Part shown: positions 22,201 through 31,300 of the stretch, piece after piece
Numbering within the stretch: the first letter of the stretch is position 1
Layout: every line of letters begins with the position of its first letter
DNA from: Effrenium voratum
Taxonomy: Eukaryota > Sar > Dinophyceae > Suessiales > Symbiodiniaceae
Length of the DNA: 64,000 nt
NCBI GenBank assembly: GCA_963377175.1
Contig: CAUJNA010003291.1
Coordinates: forward strand, 605,001 to 669,000
Direction of reading: 5' to 3'
The notes under the pieces: model-generated
Told to the model about the DNA's origin: nothing
The model's database searches: none
The model's input: the letters and a program-made list of their open reading frames with translations, nothing else
Translations under genes and position numbers: made by a program

Positions 22201-22730
22201 TGCCTCTTGGGCCCCCCAAATCTTGACATGTCCAAAACCATGATTTGTGCATGTTTGGTTAGCGCTGAGACTTTTGGGCTCAAAATCCAAGCTTTTCTTA
22301 CCCTCTCACCAATTAACATGGAGCCATGTCTGGTTTGGACCATTGTCCTCTTAAAAGGACCGGGTGATGGGAGCGACCTCTCCCTTGAAGCCCTTGAGGC
22401 CTAGGTCCCCCAGCCAGGTGCCCAATCTCACCCCTTTTTGGGTTGGGAGGGTTCCCCAACTAAAATAGACTACAGAAAAAAAATCGGGTACCAACTTATT
22501 CTAACCTCCAAAACTGGAGGACCTAGCTCACCTCCCAGGTTCCCATGGAGCTGCTGGAGGCGGCGCGCCCGGCCCCTGCTCTGCGCCAGGCGCCCGCGCT
22601 GCGACCCGATGACCCTCCCATGGCCAGCGCGGAGGAGCTGGGCCGCTGGCAGGCGGACGGCAGCCGTGCCCCGCGGCGGCAAGGCCACCCGCTTCTCACG
22701 CGTTTGCAGGCGCCCCTGCTGCGGCTGCAC
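16211..22730 (+). CDS. DEAD-box ATP-dependent RNA helicase, about 12 exons
   Basis: ATP-driven RNA unwinding enzyme, SF2 DEAD-box family. Exons by frame and motif continuity: ?-16336, 16490-16668, 16987-17142, 17292-17413, 17764-17798, 19090-19228, 19552-19689, 20063-20256, 20563-20610, 20743-20859, 21906-21941, 22539-~22730. In order: helical lead-in ([19 protein letters not shown]), Q motif PIQRQ, motif I APTGSGKT, Ia APTREL, Ib variant TVGR (usually TPGR), II variant DEGD (usually DEAD), III SAT in [36 protein letters not shown], then a helical tail. All phases match. Donors read GT, GC or GA with AG acceptors; the 21942 donor is unresolved. The SATWP form resembles the DDX5/DBP2 group. 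About 490 residues are visible. The true N-terminus and the C-terminal exon after the microsatellite are not identified. Introns carry elements of families A-type relatives C, D, F, I and M. Confidence 0.93.
17638..17739 (+). mobile_element. Inverted-repeat element, family F, copy 2 (helicase intron)
   Basis: CCAGTGGACACACTTTACAC at the left, TTGGGCTGGCCACTGGCC at the right. It lies in the 350-bp intron before the 35-nt micro-exon and ends about 25 bp from the acceptor. Confidence 0.8.
18795..19003 (+). mobile_element. Composite repeat: 110-bp extension plus family M element
   Basis: 18890-19003 is a family M element (GCCATGGG...GGGTCAAAA, ending TTTTTGACCCATGGC). The preceding 95-110 bp (GAGGGCACTGAGGTC, CAACCTTCTGCAGGTTGT, CAACATAGTCTCTCTGAG) reappear reversed at 30846-30946, also next to a family M element. 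Both parts therefore move or duplicate together. Confidence 0.8.
20386..20503 (+). mobile_element. Dispersed element, family D, copy in helicase intron
   Basis: GAGCTCAGGGAATGAG to CTACTGAGCACCAGCAAG, with ACCATCCAACTGGTGG inside. It fills about a third of the 306-bp GC-AG intron that interrupts motif V (GRG|VDIP). Confidence 0.78.
20925..21260. mobile_element. Element cluster in the 1046-bp helicase intron
   Basis: A reversed family M copy (20925-21032, GAGTCAAAAATAGG to TTTTGACCCATA), a family C fragment (about 21050-21120, CACTACTGGAAATATG, ACCAAATGGAAGG) and a family I fragment (21141-~21253, CTAGGTCCCCCAGCC, right end missing) follow one another. Elements are nested or stacked here. Confidence 0.7.
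22401..22526 (+). mobile_element. Inverted-repeat element, family I, copy in last helicase intron
   Basis: CTAGGTCCCCCAGCC to ACTGGAGGACCTAG, 126 bp, perfect CTAGGTCC/GGACCTAG ends. Its right end lies 12 bp before the presumed acceptor at 22538, the same geometry as the copy before the MYND exon. Confidence 0.9.
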
Positions 22731-24274
22731 CTGTGTTTGTGTGTCTGTGTGTCTGTGTGTCCGTGTGTTGATTGTCTTGCTTGTGTTTTTTTTCTTGCTG
22801 GTTTGCTTGTTTGCTTGAGGCTTTGTGTGTGTGTTTCATTCTTGCTTGTTTGCTTCCTTGTTTGTTTGTTTCTTCCTTCAACTGTTTGTTTGCATTTGTG
22901 CTTGTTTGGTTGTTTGTGTGTATGTGTGTTTGGTTGTTTGTTTGCTTGCTTGCTTATTTGCTTGTATGTTGGTGTGTTTGCTTGTGTGATTGTTTGCTTG
23001 TTTGCTTCCCTGCGTGTTCGTTCGTTTGTACGGTTGTATGTTTGTTTGTTTGTTTGTTTGTTTGTCTGTCTGTTTGTTTGTTTGTTTGTTGTGTGTTTAT
23101 TTGCTTGCTTGTTGGTTTGTTATTTCCCTCGCCCTCGTTTGTTGTTTGCATGTGTGTTTGTGTGTGTTTCCTTGCTTGCTTGCTTGCTTGCTTGTTTGGT
23201 TGTTTGTTTGTGCGTTTGCTTGTATGCTTGTGTGTGTGTTTGTGTGTTTTCTTGCTGCTTTCGTGTTTGCTTGCTTGCTTGTTTTGTTGTTCGTTCGTGC
23301 GTTTGTAAAATTGCTTGCATGTGTTCTGTTTCTGTGTTGGTTTGCTCGCTTGCTTGCTGGTGCGTTTGTTCCTTTGTTTCTTTGTAGGTTTGTTTTTGTG
23401 TGCTTGTTTGCTTGCTTGTTTGTTCGTTTGTTCGTTTGCATGTGTGTTTGTTTGGGTGTTTGTGGGTGTGCTTGTTTGCTTGATTGCTTGACCGTTCGTT
23501 TGTGTGTGTATGCTTGGTTGTTTGTGTGCATGTTTGTTTGCTTGTTTGCTTCCTTGTTTGTTTGTTCGTTCCCTCCGTCGTTTGTTTGCATGGTTTGTTG
23601 TTTGATTGGTTGTTTGTTTGTTTGTGTTCTTGCTTGTTTATTTGTTTGCGTGTGCCTTCTGTTTGTTTGTGTGTTGTATGTTGGTTTATTTGTGTGTTTG
23701 GTTGTTTGCTTGTTTCCTTGCTTGCTTGTTTGTTCCTTTGTTCATTTGTTTGCATGTGTGTGGGTTTGGTTGTTTGTGTGTTTGTGTGTGTGTCTGTGTG
23801 TGTGTGTGTTTGTTTTCTTGCTTGTTGGTTTGCTTGTATGTTTCTTTGTTTGTTTGTTCATCCGTTTGTTTGTATGTTGCTCGTTTGCTTGTATGTTTGT
23901 TTGTTTGCTTGAGTGTTGGTTTGCTTGTTTGTTTGTCCGTTTCTGCATTCCGTTGCTTGCATTTGTGTTTGTTTCGTTGTTTGTGTGTTTGTTTGTTTCT
24001 TTGTGTGTTTGTTTTTTGTTTGTTTGGTTGTTTGTTTCTGTCTTTCTTTATTTCTTGTTTTCTTTCTTTCTTGAATTGTTTGTTTGTTTGTTTTGTTTTG
24101 TTGTTGTTTGTTTGTTTGTTTGTTTGTTTCTGTTTGTTTGTGTGGTTGTTTGCTTGTTTTTTTTTGTTGGTGGTTTGTTTGTTTGGTTTTGTTTGTGTGT
24201 ATGTTTGTGTGTGCTTGTTTATTTGCTTGTTTGTTTGTATGGTTGTGTGGTTGTGTGTTTGTTGGTTGGTTGTT

Positions 24275-24320
<46 letters not shown>

Positions 24321-24650
24321 TCATGTTTGTGTGCCTGGTTTTGTTTGTTTGCTTGCTTACCTGGCTTTGTTTGTTTGTTCCATGTGTGTTTGCATGTGTC
24401 TTTCCCTGTTTGGTAGAAGGTTGGTTTGTTGGTTTGTTGGTTTGTTTCATTTGCTTGCTTGCTAGCTTGCTTGCTTGCTTGCTTGCTTGCTTGGGTGCTT
24501 GCTTGGTTGCTGGCTTTGCGTGTTGGTTTGTTTGTGTTTGTTTGTCGGATTGCTCTTCCTTCAGTTTGTTTTATGTTTGTTCTTCCTTCCTTGATTCCTT
24601 GCTTCCTTCCTTCCTTCCTTCCTTCCTTCTTTCTTTCTTTCTGTCTTGTT
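22728..24650. repeat. 1.9-kb GTTT / GCTT / CCTT microsatellite tract
   Basis: Nearly uninterrupted tetranucleotide arrays: GTTT dominant, pure GCTT runs near 24273-24320 and 24447-24492, CCTT near 24595-24630. Strand bias is extreme (T+G on the + strand). It produces frames of up to 491 codons with Cys/Val/Leu/Phe-only composition, which are artefacts. It begins inside the last recognised helicase exon's frame. Confidence 0.95.
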
Positions 24651-24876
24651 GTTTTTTCTCTCTCCGCGCAGTCTTGTTTTCCTTGTGCATGTGTGCATGC
24701 AAGCGCGGGCGTGTGCATTGCTTCCTTGGTGTGTTGCGTCGGCCCGTATTTTGCTTGCATGTTTGCCTAGTTCGCGCGTGTACGCCATGTGCTGGTGTTG
24801 CATGTGTGTGTGTGTGTGTATTTGGCGCTTGGTGCTTGCATCAGCCATCATGGGCAAACCTTGGTTCGCACACTAA

Positions 24877-24988
24877 CTCACTTGCCCAAAGCCGACCCTG
24901 TAACCTTTTGGTTTTCCCATGTTGGTCTATTTTTAGTCATGGCCCCAAAAGGTGATAGCCTTTTATTTCGGGTTCTTTGGCAACTGAG
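24877..24988 (+). mobile_element. Introner-like element, family A, copy 5
   Basis: 112 bp; the left end is CTCACTTGCCCAAAG and the right end CAACTGAG. Interior GTAACCTTTTGGTTTT and CATGGCCCCAAAAGG are conserved. It is the nearest family A copy downstream of the helicase. Confidence 0.88.
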
Positions 24989-25195
24989 CTCAGGTTTGGA
25001 GCTATTCTGCCAATGGCGGGCAGTCCGAGCAGGCCCGTTTGGAGTTTCGAGCTCAGGGCTGCTTACGAACAACCTGGGGCTGGGGCGATTGGACACGCGA
25101 CGGAGAGCACATGAGCGCGTCTTGGCTGAGCCTAGTTTGGGCCGAGTGCTGAGGTTGTACTCTGAGTTTAGTTCTTACTTTTGGCTTGCGTAGTA

Positions 25196-25357
25196 GTGGG
25201 ATTCAGCGACGAGGTATCCTGGAGTGGTGTCACCGATGTGTTGGCCCTTGTGGACAATGTCAGCTTTGAGCTTGTGTCTCGCGATGGGCGCCCCGCGAAC
25301 ACCTTCAAGAAGAAGACCTTCGGTTATCTTCTACGCGAGCTTGCAGCTCTTGAGTAA
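25196..25357 (+). CDS. Coding-like exon, unrecognised
   Basis: The frame reads VGFSDEVSWSGVTDVLALVD, then NVSFELVSRDGRPANTF and a basic KKKTF, stopping at TAA. It is open upstream to about 25172 without an ATG, so it is probably a 3' exon. The sequence up to about 25520 continues with protein-like character in other frames, which suggests frameshifts or a degraded copy. No family is recognised. Confidence 0.4.
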   Translation: MGFSDEVSWSGVTDVLALVDNVSFELVSRDGRPANTFKKKTFGYLLRELAALE

Positions 25358-25981
25358 AAAGACGCCCAGAGCTTGCCTCGCGTTGGGCAATGCGCGCGAT
25401 TTCGCATGCGAAGCCCCCTGGCGCCGGATCCAGGTGTGGCCGCGTGGCAAGCGGCCTATGCCAGCTCTTTGGAGGCCGCTTTTCGATGCCGCGTCGGCTG
25501 GATCTGGAAGGGTGAAAGGAAGTATCGTGAGACACCGACTTGCTCAAGTTGCCAAGGTTTTCGGCGCAAGGTTTCTCTAGAATCACGGTTCACGCAAGCC
25601 ACCAGTGGTCACAGTTGCTTTGATTTCCAATGGAGTGACTACCCTTTCCTATCTACCGATCCGAATGATCCGATAGCTCCAAAACAGTACCCTTTTGGCA
25701 TTGGCCCATTTGATATGTCTTTCCAAATCGCCGCGCAGCTGTCATGGCAGTCAGGAGTTGCGAGCGCTCTCTCTTATCACCTGCTTCCCCATCGAGTAAT
25801 TCTAGAAAAGCCGGTTTCTTGAAGCAGCCAAGCCAGACTCAGCCAGCCATCCTTACAGAACCCTTGCAACCCTTGTATAACCCTTGCATTATCCTTATAT
25901 ATCCTCTGGTGCAGATCCCAGTCTTACTTAGACAATGGATCGATTGCACTTTGCCAGGCACAGGCCAAAGCATATGCAGCA

Positions 25982-26302
25982 ATGCTTCTTGGCACAAGCT
26001 GGTCTGGCACACTGAGCTCATGTCGAGCTTGCCGACTTCCCAAGTGGAGCTGTGCCAAGGTCGGGTTTGGCATTCCCTGCGCCAAAGTCTGCCGCGTCCA
26101 TGGCCAAGAGTTTTGCAGTGGCAAGGCTTCAGGCTGCATCGGCGGTCTTCTCTTTGCTCCTACAAAATATGACGGATACCTCCCTTGCTTTGGACCCAGC
26201 CAGAAAACATGGCAGACAGCAAACGAGCTCGTCAATGGAGAGGGGCCCGGTCCCAGCAAATTGCTTACAGCCAAATGTGATATCACACCTAGATTGGAGT
26301 AG
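25982..26302 (+). CDS. Cysteine-rich open frame, unrecognised
   Basis: A 106-codon frame with repeated Cys-Lys/Arg groups (SCAKVGFGIPCAKVCRVHGQ) and a GYLPCFGPSQ stretch. It has no signal peptide that I can defend and no family match. Composition is compatible with coding but not conclusive. Confidence 0.3.
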   Translation: MLLGTSWSGTLSSCRACRLPKWSCAKVGFGIPCAKVCRVHGQEFCSGKASGCIGGLLFAPTKYDGYLPCFGPSQKTWQTANELVNGEGPGPSKLLTAKCDITPRLE

Positions 26303-27165
26303 AAGCGTAGCCACAACTTATTTTGCACTCTCCAAGCACCATGCATTTGGTTTTGGACGGCCAAAGTTCCAAATGACACTTTGATACAATTACATATCAG
26401 CAAACCATAAGCATCAAACTGACAATGTTGATGAAAAACAACATGTGTCTATGAGCGGTTAGTGCAAGTGATTCAGGGCATTTCCAAGATGTAGCCATGG
26501 ACACGCCCTCGGATGTGCTTTGCAGCGCCGGCTGCGGGTCTGCGGGGACAAAGTTGATGCTGGGCTGCAAATTGGTTTGGGGCACACAACACGCAGCAAA
26601 TGAGTGCGACATTTTACGGTTGAACCTCCAATATGATGGTTTTCCCTTTGGCCCTTTCAAACCACAAAAAGTTACCCGCAAAACAAGACGCATCCAAATG
26701 GAAGCCAATTAACAATTATGTTGTTTGGCCACTTCCCAATGAATGATGAAGAGGGCGCAGCCAAAAAGATGTACAACACATCCGTGAAATAAGTTGATAG
26801 CCAACTTTTCAAGAGTCTGACTAAATTTGCTCAATTTTGGAACAAGCTATGGCGCAGCACACGGAGCATCACAGGACAGCCCGCAGATTTCAAGAGGTCC
26901 ACTCTTTAGACATGCTTAAACCACTATCGTTTAAACAACCTATTGCGTGACGAATAGTGTCTATCAGGGATTAATAAGGTTCCTTTTGGGCACCATTTGC
27001 AAGGGGTCCCCTCTTTTTGGGGAGCCCGCCTTTTTTAAATGGGGCCATGTTTGAAAAAAGATTCGCCCAACTCTGGTCAGCGCACACAAGATTGGAATTT
27101 GATCTTCGCCTTGCTTGAGGGCTGGTTGTGGTAGGGTCATTGCAAGGCCTCGATGTCGAGCTATC

Positions 27166-27262
27166 GTGGATGGACAAAATCCTGCACCACTTGGGATAGA
27201 CGAAACCCTAGAAATAATGCGATAAACTACCTACCAACTGGTGCAGGATTTCGTTCATCCAC
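27166..27262. mobile_element. Inverted-repeat element, family N (GTGGATGGAC...AATCCTGCACCA TIR)
   Basis: About 97 bp with an imperfect TIR of about 24 bp: AAATCCTGCACCA at the left is mirrored by TGGTGCAGGATTT at the right. A second copy, 45432-45517, is in an ankyrin-gene intron and has lost its right arm. Confidence 0.82.
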
Positions 27263-27848
27263 AGCACCGTGGCAGGGTAACCGCAGAGATGTCTATGTTT
27301 TGCAGGCTGGTTGTGAATTCACTCCATGAAGTGAACTCACATTGTTTGCTTGCTATGGCCCATTGTTTTGACTGTTTCTGAGGGTTCTCGAATACAAGAC
27401 AATGAGGTTGTTCTCCTGCAGCCTACCACTTAGGACACCAAAATGCAGCGAGATCCTTGTTTTCGCGAAAGCACGGCGAAGTGTCCTTCTGAAAAGATTG
27501 CCTGGAGTTGCACAGGGATGTTGCAGGGAGGTGTCAAAGCGAGATGTCACGGAAATTGTCCGAAGAAAGATTGTTCCGCAAGACTTGTGCCACACGATGG
27601 GCATGTGCAACTGTCAAGTTCCCGTGCGCAAAAGCAAGACCCTCTCACGTAAAAACAATGGTTCGCCCAATGATGCATCAAGCTGTTCATCTTGTTTTTC
27701 TGCGAGGTGTTACTTTATAGCGCAGGAAAGCCCAACTACACTCCCGTCTTTTGTTGGGCAACACATCTTCTTTCGACGAAGTGGCATGAAAGAGGCTGCA
27801 ACGGCCTCTTTCTAATACTCCATCTCCAGAAAATTCGCAAAATACCCA

Positions 27849-27975
27849 CTAGTTCCCCCAGTAGTTCCCTTTTACCCTTTTTTTGCTGGGAGGGTTCCCC
27901 TACTAACATAGACTACAGAAAAAGGAAAAAAAGTCGGGTGCCCTTATTCTAACCTCTCAAATCTGGAGGACCTAG
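27849..27975 (+). mobile_element. Inverted-repeat element, family I, copy before the MYND exon
   Basis: CTAGTTCCCCCAG to CTGGAGGACCTAG. The right end is 7-13 bp from the acceptor of the first MYND exon. Confidence 0.87.
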
Positions 27976-27982
27976 CCCACAG

Positions 27983-28274
27983 CAACAGCTGGGTTGGGCG
28001 ATTGCCGAGGTGTAGCCGTTGTGGAAAGGCAGCCTACTGCTCCGCGGAATGTCAGCGCAAGGATTGGAAGGCCGCAAACCGCATTTTTCTTTTTCCCGCA
28101 ATCCGCATTTGTTGATTTTTTGCTTTTTTGGGTCTTCTTTCCGCATATTCTCCTTTTCGAGGGGGGGCTTCTTGTGATTGGTAATATGTTTTTTCTTTTT
28201 CGGGGGGCTTCTTGTGATCGGTAATCCTTTGTCTTTTTCCTTTTTTTCGGGGGTCTTCTTGTGATCGGTAATCT

Positions 28275-28305
<31 letters not shown>

Positions 28306-31300
28306 CGGGGGTATTCTTGTGTTTTTTTTTTTGTGTGTGTGTGTGTGTGTGTTGTTTTTCTTTTTTTCTCGGGGGTCTTCTTGTGATCGGTATTTTTTTG
28401 TTTTTCGGGGGTTTTCTTGTGATTGGTAATCCGTTTTTCGTGTTTTTCCTTTTTTTCGGAGGTCTCCTTTTGATTGGTCCAGAAGGAAACCAAGCATGCT
28501 TGGAGATTCCCCTATGTTGAGACAAGCCCAAATCACACTTTTGGGAATTTGGAATGACAAAGCATGGGCCAATCTCTTGGGAGTGTGCTCGAGTTCTATG
28601 GCCGAAGATCGCGCAAATCGCGTTCCGAACGGGGATCCGTTTGGCGAGGCACACAAGTTGCTGTGCCAGAAAGTGGACTCGCCGGAAAACCGCCCCTTGG
28701 TTGCAACCATTCAACTGGATCAAGTTTGCAAGGTATGCGATGTTGCCCTACCACAGGCATTTGGCTGACGCAGCCACGCTAGGGTGTCCGCGAGCATCTC
28801 AAAGAAGTTGAAGTTCTGAAGAGGTGCCCGGGCAACATACAGGTCAAAACGCATTGTTTGTTTGTTTTTTTTGCGCGAGTACAGCTTTTGGCGGTATCAT
28901 ATTTTGGGCGGTGCTATTGGCGGTATGCACTGCGCCGTGGATGCCAGCATGCCACAACCACCCAGGAATCACTGCTTTTCAAACCCGCTTGGATCTTGCG
29001 GAGGATTCGCGCAAGCATTCGTAGGCAAGTCAGCTCTAGCAATTGAGATTGAGGAAACGATTGGTCAAGCCTTGGGACATTTGAACAGGAGTGGTGAAGA
29101 AGTTGTGACTGCACTTTTTTTCGAACATCCTGGAGGGGGCTGCCCGCCCCCCTGCGAACCCAAAAACACCCAAGTCAAATCTCGACCCACACAAACTAAA
29201 AGTCACACTTTTGGGGAAGGGGGGCTATCCCTCATTAAGCCCTTAATAAGCCCCCTCCATAGCCCCCCCGAAGATTCCACGACCAATTGCCCCCCAAATG
29301 AGTGTGGGTCAAAATTTCGCCAGAACGCCGCAGGTGTTAGTCTTTGGCTCCATTTACCAGGGTTCCATTTTGGGGTTACCCCATTTTTGACCCATCCAAA
29401 TTGCTGCCGAGGTATCGCCGACCTCCTGGCGCAGGGTGCCTTGTTCTCCGCCCGAAAGCTCCTTGAGGCGCCGCTGGGCTGCAAGATGCGACCGACCGAG
29501 GGCCAGGGGCCAGGCAGCTCTCGGGGCGACCATGGCCGGACGTGTAGATGTGTATGTAATGAAATATGTGCTTATGTGCAAGACTCTATATATATATATA
29601 GAGGTGGATGGATGGATGGATAGATAGATAGATAGACAGATGTATACATGCGTTTTTTTTTTTTGTATAAAGTCCATGTAGCAACCAAAAGTTGAAGGGC
29701 GCGCCTTGCGTCACCAAGCAGCCCGCAGCGTCAGGAAGCCCTGCACACGGCTGGCAGCAGAGCTGGAGGAGAAGTTGAAGCTCGGCGTTCACTCTGAGGC
29801 GCGGGCAACTTGAGTGGCATGGTTGACCCCGGAGTGGTAAACACCTGTTTATGACTATGCGGGTGTCCGTCTCTCCAAAAATAATGAATCCCCGCAAAAA
29901 GAATAAGGGACACCAATTAATCAGGAGTTTATAAATTTGGGGTCAACATTAGCAGCGAGGGACAGAGCAGTGGGAGGAGTGTGGTTGGGTGGGTTTACGC
30001 CCTCGCCTAGTTGAGAACATCCGCGACGTTGACCTGCAAACCCCGACTCTGGCGTCATTCACGCCTCTGACTTTTCCAGTCCACGGATGTCCATTGCTTT
30101 TCGAATTCCATTGCCGTTTGGCAGAGACTTTGCCAACTTCTCACTTTCTGAGTTAATGAACTTTAAACTTTCTGGGAAGACCATTTTAGTAGTAAATATA
30201 AAGTTTTTACTTTTTTTGGACCATCCACTCAGCCTGTGAGACTTCCAGGTCATAGACGACTGCCTTCAACTTCAGCCCACTGGCTGTGGCTTGGGCTTCG
30301 TAGCCAAGAAGGACCCGGGGGGGCTGGGAACTGCGCTCAGTCGACTGAGCGGGTCAGCGCATGTGAGGGCGGAGGGGCGGAGGGGAGGGAGCTGATGCCC
30401 CCAAGAATCTCAGAGCATGTGGCATGGCGCTGGTCTAAGTCTTCAATCAAACAGCTCTTGGTATTTCCCTGTCTCTTGGTTGACTTGTTTTTTGTTGTTC
30501 CGTGTTTCCCTGATCCCCCTTTCACGGATCCATGTTCAGGTACCCCTTAGGTGGTGGTTCTTGTAAAGGAAATGGGGGTTACCACTATTTCACCATCAAA
30601 CCACTGGGCTCCAAAATGCAGTCCAGCAAAGGGGATAAACCTCCCTCCAAACTACCAATTAGAGGGGGGTCTTGTGGACAAATGGGGTTTACAACTCCCG
30701 TTTCACAACCAAACCACCAGGAAGCGAATAACCAGCAAAGGAGGGAAGCTGATTGTGGGGCAAAAATCGGGTAACCCCAAAATGGCACCCTTAAATGGAA
30801 ACATGGACTAATTACCTGCGGTCCAATTCCTGGTTTAATTTATTCCCTGCCCATGGCACTCAGAGAGACTATGTTGCAGGCCAACACCCTAAGCCCCAAC
30901 AACCTGCAGAAGGTTGGAAAAAATCGACCTCAGTGCCCTCGCGGGGGGAAAACCAACTAAGGGTAACCCCAAAATGGAACCCTTAAATGGAAAGAATCAT
31001 GCACTAAAACCTGCGGTCCAATTCCTGGTGGGTTAATTTTGACCCACAGCCATTTCAAGCATCTCCCGTGGCTACCAGGACATCTCCTCGAACCAGCCGC
31101 TCTTCTTCGAGACGGCCTTTTGCTCAGCGCCCACCGACGGCCCCTCGCAACGCATCGAATAGGGGGGGAGGAGGGGGGAGGGTGCAGAAGGTCCGGGCTT
31201 CTGCCCTGAATGTGCCTGGTTGGATTGAGATTCAGAAAGTCCGGCAGCAAGTTATCCTCAAATCGTGTGAGGTCAGATTTCCGGGAGGTGGGCGAAGGGC

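Noticed and set aside
22545..24955. Frames of 254-491 codons on both strands with Cys/Val/Leu/Phe or Thr/Asn/Lys/Gln composition
   Set aside because: They arise from GTTT/GCTT microsatellite repeats, which contain no stop in several frames. Only the first 60 or so codons (22539-22730) look like helicase.
28140..28490. Evenly spaced CTTCTTGTGATCGGTAAT units, also CRISPR-like
   Set aside because: Spacers are poly-T or TG rather than unique sequence, and it lies in a eukaryotic intron.
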